64,000 bases of DNA from an uncultured Phascolarctobacterium sp. (GTDB lineage: Bacteria > Bacillota > Negativicutes > Acidaminococcales > Acidaminococcaceae), in contig UQLS01000004.1 of the NCBI GenBank assembly GCA_900541915.1, forward strand, positions 93,011 to 157,010, read 5' to 3'. The position numbers were made by a program, and so were the translations under genes. This document shows positions 32,861 through 41,724 of this stretch, piece by piece. The number at the start of each line of letters is the position of its first letter. Position 1 is the first letter of the stretch. The notes under the pieces are model-generated. The model was not told the DNA's origin. It saw only the letters and a program-made list of their open reading frames with translations, and ran no database searches.

Positions 32861-34189
32861 TCAGCCGATACCGCCGTATACAAAACCGAGAATCAGTACC
32901 AGTACTGTCAGCGGCACATAGATATAACGGCCGGCAATGCCAAAACCGGCGGAAAGCTTGCCATGACCAATTTCCAGCTCCTGTTTGATGCGTTCCCAGC
33001 CCAGCACATAATAGATGGAAACAGCACCCAGCACTGCACCAAAAGGCACAATGACAACGGATACGAAATCCATCCAGCTGCCTACCTTCGGTTCGGCTTC
33101 AATAAATACGCCCACTGCCAGGCTAAGTACACAGCAGATAATGACTGCAGTATTTCTGGCAATACCAAAGTTTTTCTGCCAGCTTTCGCTTACAGCCTCC
33201 AGCATATTGATTAAAGAAGTAATACCCGCAAAGAATACAGATAAGAAAAAGAACACGGCAAAGAACTGTCCCATAGGCATTTGCTGGAAAACTGTCGGCA
33301 GCGTCAAAAATACCAGAGACGGACCTCTGTCTGCGCCGATGCCGTAAGAGAACACCGCCGGCATAATAGCAAGGCCTGAAAGCATGGCTGCAATAGTATC
33401 AAAGCAGGCAGTACGCAAAGATGCTTTCGGAATATCTACATTTTTATCCAGATAAGCGCCGTACACAATCATACCGGAGCCGGTAATGGACAAGGAAAAG
33501 AAAGCCTGTCCCATAGCCATAACCCAGGTATCAGCACGCATGAGCATATCCCAGTCCGGCACAAATAAAAATTCATAACCTTTTTCACTGCCCGGCAGGA
33601 AGAATACCCACACTGCCAAAAATAAGAAAAGCAGGAAAAAGAGAGGCATAAGAATCTTGCTGACCTTTTCAATACCCTTAATAATACCCATTAAAAGCAC
33701 TGCACCGGTAATGAAGATAACCAGTACATGCCACAGCAGACTGCCGTATTCACCGCTGGCAGCCGCAAAATATACTGCCGGATCTGCAGTAAGCAGCTCA
33801 CCGCTGGCAGAGCCCCACAGACTGCGTAAAATCCAGCCGAGGATGATAGCATAACCAATAGCAAGTCCCAAGCTGCCCAAAAGAGGAATCCAGCCTAAGG
33901 ATTTACCCAGCTTGCCTAAACCGCGCTGTGCAAAGCAATACTTATAAGAGCCAAGCGTGCCGGTACGTGCCAGACGACCAATAGCAAACTCGGCGGAAAG
34001 ACCTACCCAGCCGAACAAAAACACAAAAAAGAGATAGGGAATTAAAAAAGCCGCTCCCCCGTATTCGCCCAAACGATAAGGAAACAGCCAGATATTACCT
34101 AACCCTACTGCTGAACCTACACACGCAATGATGAAACCAAAGGAAGACGTAAAGCTTCCGTTCTGATTACCGTCCTGTCTTTTTTCCAT
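32861..34189 (-). CDS. Sodium-dependent transporter, NSS/SNF family
   Basis: A 442-aa protein with about 11-12 membrane helices. The first helix has SAVGLGNIWLFPYRLGEYGG, the unwound sodium/substrate region of LeuT-like carriers, followed by FLIPYLFFVFLFG. Prokaryotic members take up amino acids or indole/tyrosine with Na+. Length and the 11-helix layout match the common bacterial subgroup. Substrate not determined. AAGGAAG lies before ATG at 34189. The leader up to about 34260 has two short hairpins but no known riboswitch was recognised. Confidence 0.9.
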   Translation of the reverse strand: MEKRQDGNQNGSFTSSFGFIIACVGSAVGLGNIWLFPYRLGEYGGAAFLIPYLFFVFLFGWVGLSAEFAIGRLARTGTLGSYKYCFAQRGLGKLGKSLGWIPLLGSLGLAIGYAIILGWILRSLWGSASGELLTADPAVYFAAASGEYGSLLWHVLVIFITGAVLLMGIIKGIEKVSKILMPLFFLLFLFLAVWVFFLPGSEKGYEFLFVPDWDMLMRADTWVMAMGQAFFSLSITGSGMIVYGAYLDKNVDIPKASLRTACFDTIAAMLSGLAIMPAVFSYGIGADRGPSLVFLTLPTVFQQMPMGQFFAVFFFLSVFFAGITSLINMLEAVSESWQKNFGIARNTAVIICCVLSLAVGVFIEAEPKVGSWMDFVSVVIVPFGAVLGAVSIYYVLGWERIKQELEIGHGKLSAGFGIAGRYIYVPLTVLVLILGFVYGGIG

Positions 34190-34382
34190 TTAAAAACTTC
34201 CTTTCTACCCTGCGGTCTGAACCGCGCTTCCACGACGCTGTGCGTCACATATACATTACCATATCAGTTTTTACGCCTGCTGGCAAGAGAAAACTCTGAA
34301 AATTTTTATTATTTTCAGACTGTAATATTCTATACAATATACCTGAAAGCAAATTTTTCAGCAAAATTTTTACTTTTTTTGC

Positions 34383-34410
34383 TTGACTAGCGCCAAATTA
34401 GTGATATAAT
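34383..34410 (+). promoter_or_regulatory. Predicted sigma-70 promoter of the serine operon
   Basis: -35 TTGACT (34383-34388), 16-bp spacer, -10 TATAAT (34405-34410); near consensus. Transcription should start near 34417, giving a leader of about 330 bases. Confidence 0.75.
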
Positions 34411-34606
34411 TCTCTACAATCAATTTTATACAACAACGCTATGATAAAGAAGCAGTCTGCTTAGCTTTCAGAAAGCTGCCGGTTGATGCAAGGCAGCAGC
34501 GCAGCCGAACTGTTCCGCTTTGGAGCGGCAAATGATGAATTTGACGGTCTCGCCCGATACAGCGAACTAAAGATGGCCGAAGGCAATTTGGGTGGCAACG
34601 CGGGAA

Positions 34607-34645
34607 AAGTTCTCGTCCCATTGGGGATGGAGAGCTTATTTTTTT
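34607..34645 (+). terminator. First T-box terminator
   Basis: Stem AAGTTCTC...TCCC with GGGGA...GAGAGCTT, small internal loop, followed by ATTTTTTTAT. Overlaps the 3' side of the first antiterminator. Confidence 0.75.
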
Positions 34646-34688
34646 ATCCGCACACCTTGCTGAAGCCGAATTTGGGTGGCACCGCGAG

Positions 34689-34727
34689 AAGAGAAGCTCG
34701 TCCCAAGGGACAGCTTCTCTATTTTTA
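34689..34727 (+). terminator. Second T-box terminator
   Basis: Stem AGAGAAGCT...GTCCC / GGGAC...AGCTTCTCT followed by ATTTTTATT, 20 bases before serC. Confidence 0.88.
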
Positions 34728-34747
34728 TTGTTAAAGGAGATTTAAAC

Positions 34748-35824
34748 ATGACCAGAGCCTATAATTTTAATGCCGGTCCCTCCGCCATGCCGCTTGACGT
34801 GCTGCAGGAAGCTCAGGCAGAATTTACTGATTACAAAAACACCGGAATGAGCATTATCGAAATCAGCCACCGCAGTGCTGAATATGCTGCACTGCACCAG
34901 GAAACCAAAGACCTGCTGCGCGAGCTGATGGAGATTCCTGATGATTATGAAATCATGTTTATCCAGGGCGGCGGCAGCACCCAGTTCCTTATGACTGCAG
35001 CCAACTTCCTCACTGAAGGCGGCAAAGCAGCCTACGTCAATACCGGCGTATGGGCAAAAAAAGCCCTGGCTGAAGCAAAATTCTTCGGTGAAGCCTATGA
35101 AGCAGCTTCCAGCGCTGACCGCAACCACTGCTACATACCGCAGGAATTTACTGTTCAAGAAAATACCTGTTATGTACATCTTACCGCCAACAACACTATT
35201 TACGGCACAGAATATCCTGCCTTTCCTAAATTTGACGTACCTGTAATCTGCGATATGTCCAGCGATATTCTTTCCCGCCCTGTAAATGTGGCAGACTTTG
35301 ACCTTATCTATGCAGGCGCACAGAAAAACCTCGGCCCTGCCGGCGTAGTCATCGTTATCGCCAAAAAAGCATTTCTGGCCAAGGCAAGACAGAATTTACC
35401 CACTATGCTGAAATACAGCACCTTTGCCGACAATGATTCTCTGTACAATACCCCACCGGTATTCTGCATCTATATGGTAAATAAAACTCTGCACTGGATT
35501 AAACGTCAGGGCGGCGTTGCTGCCGTAGCTGCCAATAATGCAGCTAAAGCACAGGTTATCTATGATGCTATTGACAACAGCAACGGCTTCTATATCGGCC
35601 ATGCCGACAAAGAATACCGCAGCAAGATGAACATTACCTTTAATCTGGCTGATAAAGAGCTGGAAAAAGATTTTGTTGCTCAGGCTAAAGCTGCCGGCTT
35701 CATCGGCGTTGGCGGTCATCGCCTGGTAGGCGGTTGCCGCGCTTCTGCCTACAATGCAGTGCCTATGGAAGCATGCACCGCTTTGGCAGGATTTATGCGT
35801 GAATATCAAAAACAACATCAATAA
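34748..35824 (+). CDS. serC: Phosphoserine aminotransferase SerC
   Basis: A 358-aa PLP enzyme making 3-phosphoserine from 3-phosphohydroxypyruvate and glutamate. Segments FNAGPSAMPLDVL, GGGSTQFLM, and DLIYAGAQKNLGPAG with the PLP lysine are diagnostic. ATG at 34748 with AAAGGAG 8 bases upstream; the frame from 34676 would lie within the T-box terminator and is rejected. First gene of serC-serA-phosphatase. Confidence 0.96.
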   Translation: MTRAYNFNAGPSAMPLDVLQEAQAEFTDYKNTGMSIIEISHRSAEYAALHQETKDLLRELMEIPDDYEIMFIQGGGSTQFLMTAANFLTEGGKAAYVNTGVWAKKALAEAKFFGEAYEAASSADRNHCYIPQEFTVQENTCYVHLTANNTIYGTEYPAFPKFDVPVICDMSSDILSRPVNVADFDLIYAGAQKNLGPAGVVIVIAKKAFLAKARQNLPTMLKYSTFADNDSLYNTPPVFCIYMVNKTLHWIKRQGGVAAVAANNAAKAQVIYDAIDNSNGFYIGHADKEYRSKMNITFNLADKELEKDFVAQAKAAGFIGVGGHRLVGGCRASAYNAVPMEACTALAGFMREYQKQHQ

Positions 35825-35857
35825 ATAAATTATCAAGACAAAATGGAGGAAGAAATC

Positions 35858-37450
35858 ATGACCATGAAAATATTAGTAAGCGACGACGTAAGTGAAAAAG
35901 GTGTAGCCCTGCTGCGCCAGCATTTTGATGTAGATGTAAAAACCAATATGCCCCCCGAAGAACTGAAAGCCTGCATAGGCCAGTACGACGGACTTGTTAC
36001 CCGCAGCCAGACCCAGGTTACCAAAGATATTATTGAAGCAGCTACCAATCTGAAAGTAATCGGCCGTGCCGGTGTCGGCGTAGACAACATTGATATTCCG
36101 GCAGCAACTGCCCGCGGCATTATGGTACTGAACGCCCCCGAAGGCAATACCATGGCCGCTACTGAGCACACTGTTGCCATGATGATGGCTATGACCAGAC
36201 ATATTCCGCAGGCACACGCTTCCATCCAGGCCGGCAAATGGGACAGAAAAAGCTTTGACGGCATCCAGGTGCAAGGCAAAACCTTGGGCATCATCGGTGT
36301 CGGCCGTATCGGCAGCCGCGTAGCAAAACGCATGCAGGCTATGGAAATGATCACTATCGGCTATGACCCTTATATTACCGAAGAACGTGCCCATCAGGTA
36401 GGCGTTGAACTGGTAGATTTGGATACTCTGCTGGAACGCTCCGATTATATTACTATTCATACCCCTCTCACCAAGGAAACAGAAAAAATGCTCAACGCTG
36501 AAACCATCGCCAAGATGAAAGACGGCGTGCGTATCGTTAACTGCGCCCGCGGCGGCTGCGTAGATACTCAGGCACTGGCCGACGCTCTCAAGAGCGGCAA
36601 GGTAGCAGGCGCTGCTATCGACGTTTATCCCGAAGAACCGCTGACCGCAGAAAACAACCCCTTTCTGGGCATGTTCAATGTAGTACAGACTCCGCATCTG
36701 GGCGCATCCACTATTGAAGCACAAATCGGTGTTGCTGTAGACGTAGCTTACGGCGTTATCGACGCTCTGCAGGGTAAGCCGGTTATGACCGCTGTCAACA
36801 TGGCTCCTATTCCCAAGAGCGTTGCCGCTGTTATCCAGCCTTATTTTGGTCTGGCAGAACGCATGGGCACTATCGGCATTTACCTTACCGAAGGTCCTGT
36901 ACAGGAAGTAGAAATTGAATACACCGGTATTCTGGCAGAAACCGAAACCCAGGCTCTGACCACTGCCTTCTTAAAAGGCCTGCTGAACCCCATCCTGCAA
37001 GACAGCGTTAACTTTGTCAACGCTCCCGGCATTGCTAAAAAACGTCATTTAAATGTTAAAGAAAGCAAATCTCATAAACCCGGCTATTTCACCACTGCCA
37101 TTACCGTCAAGATCACTACCAATAAAGCAACTCACAAACTGGTAGGTACTCTCTTTGACGGCAAAGAACCCAAGATTGTAGAAATCGACCAGTACAAAGT
37201 GGACTTCAAACCGGAAGGCTACCTGCTGCTGGCTCCGCATGCTAATAAACCTAACATGATCGGTCAGATGGCAACTATCCTCGGCAACGCCGGCATCAAC
37301 ATCAACGGCATGCAGGTTGGCAGCACCACCGAAAAAGATACCAACATTATGGCTATCGCCGTAGGCAACGATATCCCCAATGATATTATGCTGCAGCTGC
37401 GCGGCGTTGAAGGCATTCTGGATGTAAAACTCATTAACTGCGAGGGCTGA
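35858..37450 (+). CDS. serA: D-3-phosphoglycerate dehydrogenase SerA
   Basis: A 530-aa enzyme oxidising 3-phosphoglycerate, the first step of serine synthesis. NAD-binding GVGRIGSRVAKR near 147, substrate Arg in NCARGGCVDT, acid in DVYPEEPLT and catalytic His in TPHLGASTIEAQ. After the catalytic part (to about 315) come an intervening ASB-type domain and a C-terminal ACT domain (NMIGQMATILGNAGINI), the long type often inhibited by serine. ATG at 35858 lies 8 bases after GGAGG; the upstream ATG at 35843 overlaps that site. The gap to serC is 33 bases. Confidence 0.96.
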   Translation: MTMKILVSDDVSEKGVALLRQHFDVDVKTNMPPEELKACIGQYDGLVTRSQTQVTKDIIEAATNLKVIGRAGVGVDNIDIPAATARGIMVLNAPEGNTMAATEHTVAMMMAMTRHIPQAHASIQAGKWDRKSFDGIQVQGKTLGIIGVGRIGSRVAKRMQAMEMITIGYDPYITEERAHQVGVELVDLDTLLERSDYITIHTPLTKETEKMLNAETIAKMKDGVRIVNCARGGCVDTQALADALKSGKVAGAAIDVYPEEPLTAENNPFLGMFNVVQTPHLGASTIEAQIGVAVDVAYGVIDALQGKPVMTAVNMAPIPKSVAAVIQPYFGLAERMGTIGIYLTEGPVQEVEIEYTGILAETETQALTTAFLKGLLNPILQDSVNFVNAPGIAKKRHLNVKESKSHKPGYFTTAITVKITTNKATHKLVGTLFDGKEPKIVEIDQYKVDFKPEGYLLLAPHANKPNMIGQMATILGNAGININGMQVGSTTEKDTNIMAIAVGNDIPNDIMLQLRGVEGILDVKLINCEG

Positions 37451-37451
37451 T

Positions 37452-38096
37452 ATGGTTAGAATAATCCTGATACGACACGGCGAAACCACCTGGAACATCG
37501 AAGGACGTTACCAGGGACAGGAGGACACCCCGCTCAGCACCCGCGGTCTTGAGCAGGGCCGCCTGCTGGCACAGGGCCTCAAAGATGTGCCGCTGGATAT
37601 CTGCATTTCCAGTCCGCTGCAGCGTTCCTATCAGACCTGCAAATTCTGCGCTGATTTGCACAAACTGCCTGTTGCAACAGATGCAAGGCTGACCGAAATC
37701 AACCACGGCGACTGGGAAGGCGTACTTGCTCCCGATATCGCCAAAGCATATCCTGTTGAATTTGAGCAATGGCATACTGCTCCCCATCTGGTACAGATGC
37801 CCGGCAAGGGCGGTGAATGTCTGGAAGATGTACGCCTCCGCGTGCGTGCTGCCTTTGACGAATATGCACAGAAATATGAAGGCAAAACTGTCCTTGTAGC
37901 AGCTCATGACGCAGTCAATAAAGCAATTATCTGCGATTTGCTTGGACTTGGCATGGAGCATTTCTGGCAGATTAAACAGGATAATACCTGTATCAACGTG
38001 TTGGAATATAATGAAGGCACCTGGCGCCTCGTCCTTTTAAACTCCGTTAATCACATGGGCTTTTTGTTCAGCGGCATTGAACAGGCCGGACTGTAA
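37452..38096 (+). CDS. Histidine phosphatase family protein, candidate phosphoserine phosphatase
   Basis: A 214-aa member of the cofactor-dependent phosphoglycerate mutase superfamily. LIRHGETTWN contains the phosphorylated His (residue 9), with Arg in SPLQRSYQT, Glu in LTEINHGDWEG, and the second catalytic His in VAAHDAVNKAI. It starts one base after the serA stop. Known members of this superfamily (metal-independent PSPs) hydrolyse phosphoserine. No serB is in the operon, so this gene probably supplies the last step of serine synthesis. Alternatives: 3-phosphoglycerate mutase or alpha-ribazole phosphatase. Followed by a strong terminator. Confidence 0.85.
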   Translation: MVRIILIRHGETTWNIEGRYQGQEDTPLSTRGLEQGRLLAQGLKDVPLDICISSPLQRSYQTCKFCADLHKLPVATDARLTEINHGDWEGVLAPDIAKAYPVEFEQWHTAPHLVQMPGKGGECLEDVRLRVRAAFDEYAQKYEGKTVLVAAHDAVNKAIICDLLGLGMEHFWQIKQDNTCINVLEYNEGTWRLVLLNSVNHMGFLFSGIEQAGL

Positions 38097-38103
38097 AACT
38101 AAT

Positions 38104-38141
38104 AAAAAAGAGGTTCAGCTTTTACTGAACCTCTTTTTTCT
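38104..38141 (+). terminator. Bidirectional rho-independent terminator after the serine operon
   Basis: Stem AAAAAAGAGGTTCAG / CTGAACCTCTTTTTT, 6-base loop, between converging genes. Confidence 0.92.
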
Positions 38142-38151
38142 ATGCTGTTTC

Positions 38152-38694
38152 TTATTTTATGCTTTTACCCATTTCATACGCCTGCTGCAGCGCTGCATGC
38201 TCTTTCACTTCACCTACACCTGTTACACCGCCGGCAAAAACAACTCCTGCCAGATGTGTTTGTTCATAGCAGTCAATCCAGCCCTGTACAGCTTTAACTG
38301 CGCCTTCCGGCGTATAGGCTTCATCCTCGGCAGCAGCCAAAAGCACGTAAATATCATGGAAGGCACATTCCGTGCCAAAAAGCGGATTAGTTCTGTCCAG
38401 AAAAGTTTTCAGCTGACCACAGATGCTGTAATAGTATACCGGAGAAGCAAAAACCAGTACATCAGCTTCCTGCAGCACCGGCAGCAATTTTTCCATATCG
38501 TCATGGATAACGCATTTATGCATTTTCTGACATGCCAGACAGCCTTTGCAGTATTGCAGCTGCATATCTGCCAGTTCCACATACTGTACTGTATGATCAC
38601 TTTCCTGCGCTCCCTTGCTGAACGCCTGTGCCAGCAGCGCAGAATTGCCCTGTTTACGCATGCTGCTGGAAATGATAACAACTTTTTTACCCAT
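38152..38694 (-). CDS. Flavodoxin family protein, iron-sulfur flavoprotein-like NADPH-dependent FMN reductase
   Basis: A 180-aa flavodoxin-fold protein. KVVIISSSMRKQGNS is the FMN phosphate loop, and YCKGCLACQKMHKC gives the compact cysteine motif of iron-sulfur flavoproteins (Isf) that bind a [4Fe-4S] cluster. SPVYYYSICGQLKTFLDR continues the flavin site. Electron carrier or quinone/oxidant reductase in anaerobes. AAGGAGG precedes the ATG. Monocistronic, next to the ferredoxin-ArsC gene but with its own upstream region. Confidence 0.85.
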   Translation of the reverse strand: MGKKVVIISSSMRKQGNSALLAQAFSKGAQESDHTVQYVELADMQLQYCKGCLACQKMHKCVIHDDMEKLLPVLQEADVLVFASPVYYYSICGQLKTFLDRTNPLFGTECAFHDIYVLLAAAEDEAYTPEGAVKAVQGWIDCYEQTHLAGVVFAGGVTGVGEVKEHAALQQAYEMGKSIK

Positions 38695-38840
38695 CTTAAC
38701 TCCTCCTTGCCAAATACTGCCGCCTGCACAAAACAGCGGCTGCTATATTTTCTGTACTTATTGTACCGCCGCTGCCTAAATTCAGCAAATACCTGTTTCT
38801 TATCTGCATTCATACCTGTAAGGCATGGAAAAACACAAAT

Positions 38841-38873
38841 AAAAAGCTACCAATATTTCTATTGATAGCTTTT
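38841..38873 (-). terminator. Rho-independent terminator of the ferredoxin-ArsC gene
   Basis: Minus-strand stem AAAAGCTATCAATA / TATTGGTAGCTTTTT with a G-T pair and short loop, followed by TTTGTG. Confidence 0.8.
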
Positions 38874-38876
38874 CTT

Positions 38877-39530
38877 TTAGCTTAGCTTTTGCTTTAAAGC
38901 AAGGATATTCTTTTCTATCTGGGCGATGACATTGGCAAAAACCTCATCAGATTGCCCGCTCGGATCTTCCAGGCCCCAGTTTTCCGCATATTGCGATGGT
39001 ACATGCGGACAGCTTACATTGCAGCCCATAAAGATTACTACATCTGGCTGCGGAATATCTTCCAGCAGCTTATTATACTGCTCGGCTTCCATATCAATGC
39101 CGTACTTGGCTTTCATTAAGCGCACTGCATCAGGATTCAGCCCGTCTTTCAGCTCCGTTCCAGCAGAATAGCTTGTAAAAACATCGGTAGCCAGCATTTT
39201 ACCCAACGCCTCAGCCATCTGACTGCGGCAGGAATTATGTACACAGACAAAAGCTACCTTAGGCTTGCCCTCACAGCTTAACTTTGGCTTATACTTCTCA
39301 AAATCATAAACAATATCTATAGTGCCGTCATCACCAAAATAGTGGATGGCACCTGCAGGACATTGTCTTTCACAGCCATGGCAGCCATAAATACAGCCAT
39401 TGCCGTACACTACCTTGGGCTTGTTGCTGTCTGCATCCAACTTATAAACGCCGTGTCTACACATATTGCTGCAAGCCATACAGCCGATACATTTTTCATA
39501 ATCTATTACAGGATACCAGTTTACGCTCAT
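38877..39530 (-). CDS. Ferredoxin domain fused to thioredoxin-type arsenate reductase / low-Mr phosphatase
   Basis: A 217-aa fusion. Residues 1-75 are a dicluster ferredoxin: CIGCMACSNMC and CIYGCHGCERQCP each give four cysteines. Residues 90-217 are an ArsC-like low-molecular-weight phosphatase domain: KVAFVCVHNSCRSQMAEA has the CX5R phosphate loop, and MGCNVSCPHVP and WGLEDPSG follow the resolving-cysteine region of thioredoxin-coupled ArsC. Fusion suggests electrons from ferredoxin re-reduce the ArsC disulfide, or that the cluster senses redox state. No arsR, arsB or acr3 is nearby. The start has only a weak ribosome-binding site. Confidence 0.85.
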   Translation of the reverse strand: MSVNWYPVIDYEKCIGCMACSNMCRHGVYKLDADSNKPKVVYGNGCIYGCHGCERQCPAGAIHYFGDDGTIDIVYDFEKYKPKLSCEGKPKVAFVCVHNSCRSQMAEALGKMLATDVFTSYSAGTELKDGLNPDAVRLMKAKYGIDMEAEQYNKLLEDIPQPDVVIFMGCNVSCPHVPSQYAENWGLEDPSGQSDEVFANVIAQIEKNILALKQKLS

Positions 39531-39609
39531 TACTTTGCCGCCTTATATCAAATTTTATTGATATAAATACTATAATCAATCAGCAGCAAAAGTACAAGTA
39601 AAATTTTTA

Positions 39610-40356
39610 TTATGCAGCAAACACAATCTTGCACAGTCCCATAAGCAGCGGCTGATGCAGAAGATAAATTAAAAGGCTGTGCCGACCCGGCAGCGTCAAA
39701 AACTGTACATCACCATATTTTAACCAATGCAGCCTGTCTGCACTTTCCAGCCAGGCATAAAGAAACCAGCCGCCGATAAACACAAAGATATGCGGCAGCA
39801 GCGGCACATAATCTGCCGAATAAAATTCACTGCTGTGAAAGCCAAGCAGTGCCAGACGGTCATCATATAATATCTCGGGCCACTGCCATATGCGCCAGCT
39901 GCCTAATTGTATCCAGCCATCACTTATATGCTGCGTACCAAGATAAAAGGCAGCGGAAAAAAACAGTCCCTGCAGCGGCTTAACCTTACTCAGCAGCGGA
40001 CGCAGCAGCCAGCCGGCCAGCATCGCGCAACCGAAAAAGTTTAAAATTCCGTAATAAATAACCTGTTCCGGCGTCAGCCAATAGGTTATAAGGGTAATTA
40101 CTATTCCCAGCGCATTCAGCTGCAGCCCCCGCCGCAGTGTATGTCTGCCCAAATGCAGCGCCATCCCCGCCAGCAGCACGAACAGACTACATCCCAGCCG
40201 CTGCCACAAATGTATGGGCAATAGCTGCGGCCAGTCAGGATTATACTCATAAATAACATAAATGTCGTACAGAAAATGATACAGCACCACATTGATGATA
40301 GCAAAGCCGCGCAAGGAATCAAGCAGCGGCAGCCTTGCCTTTTTTATATCATGCAT
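39610..40356 (-). CDS. DUF1624 / heparan-alpha-glucosaminide N-acetyltransferase-like membrane protein
   Basis: A 248-aa protein with about seven membrane segments. LPLLDSLRGFAIINVVLYHFLYD near the start contains the conserved Arg-Gly and His of the acyltransferase_3/HGSNAT-related family (DUF1624), followed by LGCSLFVLLAGM and a C-terminal LPGRHSLLIYLLHQP. Predicted transmembrane acyltransferase; substrate unknown. Starts 12 bases after the MATE stop; part of the ABC-F/MATE/DUF1624 operon. Confidence 0.87.
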   Translation of the reverse strand: MHDIKKARLPLLDSLRGFAIINVVLYHFLYDIYVIYEYNPDWPQLLPIHLWQRLGCSLFVLLAGMALHLGRHTLRRGLQLNALGIVITLITYWLTPEQVIYYGILNFFGCAMLAGWLLRPLLSKVKPLQGLFFSAAFYLGTQHISDGWIQLGSWRIWQWPEILYDDRLALLGFHSSEFYSADYVPLLPHIFVFIGGWFLYAWLESADRLHWLKYGDVQFLTLPGRHSLLIYLLHQPLLMGLCKIVFAA

Positions 40357-40368
40357 TTCTCGTCACCC

Positions 40369-41724
40369 TTACGCTGTTTTGCGCAGCTTCTTCTGCAGCC
40401 ACAGCAGACGGCAGCTTAAAAATGCCGCACTGAACGCCACACCGATAACAAGACTCTGCCAGTAAGCAAAGGGGCCATGCTCCAGCACAAAATCAAAGAA
40501 AATACCAAACGGCAGACAAATACCCCAATAAGCAATCATACCGGACCAAAAGGTTGCGTTAACATCCTTATAACCGCGCAGTACGCCCTGGATGGGCGCT
40601 GCCACGGCATCAAAAAACTGCCACAACACTGCATAAATCAGAAAATGCACCGTCAGAGACATAATTTCACTGCTGCTGCTGTAAATCTGCGCAATCAGCT
40701 GGCGGTTGAAATATTCCCCGGAAATATAGACCAGCGCGCACACCATGCTCAGCTCCAAACCCAGCACTGTATAATCTTTGGCATCCTGCCACCTTTTGGC
40801 ACCGGCTTCGACACCGATAACGATGGTCAGCGCCAGTGAAAAGCTCAGCGGTATCATATAAATAAGCGAGGAGAAATTAAGCGCTGCCTGATGCGCCGCA
40901 ATTACATTAGTACCAAACTTGGCTACAAACAAGGCTACCACACCAAAAATACTGGATTCCATAAAGATGGAAACACCCATCGGAATGCCAATTTTAAGAT
41001 ATTCACGCACTCTTTCCCGCTGCGGCTTGGTCAGTCCCAGTACCTGATAAGCGCTGAACGCGCCTACTTTCTTTAACGTCAGCACAAACATTCCTAAAAG
41101 CAGCCAAAAGGTAATGCCCGTAGCAACACCGGCACCGATACCGCCCAGTCTTGGCAGTCCTAACTTGCCGAAAATCAGCACATAGTTAAGCGCTGCATTG
41201 ATGGGCAGCGCCAGCATATAGATTTTCATAGTTAGTCCAGTATAGCCCAACGTATCTACCAGACAGCGCAAAGGCGTTACCAGGAAAAACGGCAGCACGC
41301 CAAAGCCGATGCCGGCCATATACCAGATGGCGACGTGATAAACCTCCGGCTCCAGTCCCATGTGGGTCAAAAGCAGCGGCAGGCCGATAATACCGCCGAT
41401 AATAACCAATACGGCAAAAGCAATAGCCAGCAGCAGCCCGTGCCGTACCACAATATTAATTTTATCCTTTTCGCCCGCACCTAAAAGATGTGCCACCAGC
41501 GGCATACCCGCCATCAATACACCATTGATGCCTGTCTGCACCGGCATCCAGATGTTGCCGCCAATAGCAGTACCAGCCAAATCGACAGCACCTGCCTGTC
41601 CGGACATGCTGGCGTCAAAAAAGTTCATACCAATCGTAGCTATCTGCGTACCGATAATCGGCAGCATCACACTGAGCAGCCTTTTCAGCTTATCCTGCTG
41701 GCTGCTCTGCAATATTTTCAGCAT
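40369..41724 (-). CDS. MATE family efflux transporter
   Basis: A 451-aa protein with 12 predicted helices in two similar halves, beginning LSVMLPIIGTQIATIGMNFFDASMSG, the MATE start pattern (given in two parts: LSVMLPIIGTQIATIG, NFFDASMSG). Exports drugs or metabolites with Na+ or H+. Its ATG overlaps the last seven bases of the ABC-F gene, so translation is coupled. C-terminal basic tail CRLLWLQKKLRKTA. Confidence 0.92.
   Translation of the reverse strand: MLKILQSSQQDKLKRLLSVMLPIIGTQIATIGMNFFDASMSGQAGAVDLAGTAIGGNIWMPVQTGINGVLMAGMPLVAHLLGAGEKDKINIVVRHGLLLAIAFAVLVIIGGIIGLPLLLTHMGLEPEVYHVAIWYMAGIGFGVLPFFLVTPLRCLVDTLGYTGLTMKIYMLALPINAALNYVLIFGKLGLPRLGGIGAGVATGITFWLLLGMFVLTLKKVGAFSAYQVLGLTKPQRERVREYLKIGIPMGVSIFMESSIFGVVALFVAKFGTNVIAAHQAALNFSSLIYMIPLSFSLALTIVIGVEAGAKRWQDAKDYTVLGLELSMVCALVYISGEYFNRQLIAQIYSSSSEIMSLTVHFLIYAVLWQFFDAVAAPIQGVLRGYKDVNATFWSGMIAYWGICLPFGIFFDFVLEHGPFAYWQSLVIGVAFSAAFLSCRLLWLQKKLRKTA

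Larger units (their letters stand above)
34417..34747 (+). promoter_or_regulatory. T-box leader of the serine operon with duplicated antiterminator/terminator module
   Basis: Two T-box sequences are present: TTTGGGTGGCAACGCGGG from 34587 and TTTGGGTGGCACCGCGAG from 34671. Each is followed by a CGTCCCA element and a terminator. The stem-I-like part (distal segment with TTGATGCAAGGCAGC near 34492) occurs only once, before the first module. TGGC in the T-box would pair with a GCCA tRNA end, fitting tRNA-Ser, whose discriminator base is G. The specifier codon could not be placed with confidence. Regulation inferred: readthrough into serC-serA when uncharged tRNA-Ser accumulates. Confidence 0.92.

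Noticed and set aside
34190..34260. Hairpins in the leader of the sodium-dependent transporter as a riboswitch
   Set aside because: Two short stems are visible but no conserved riboswitch core was recognised.
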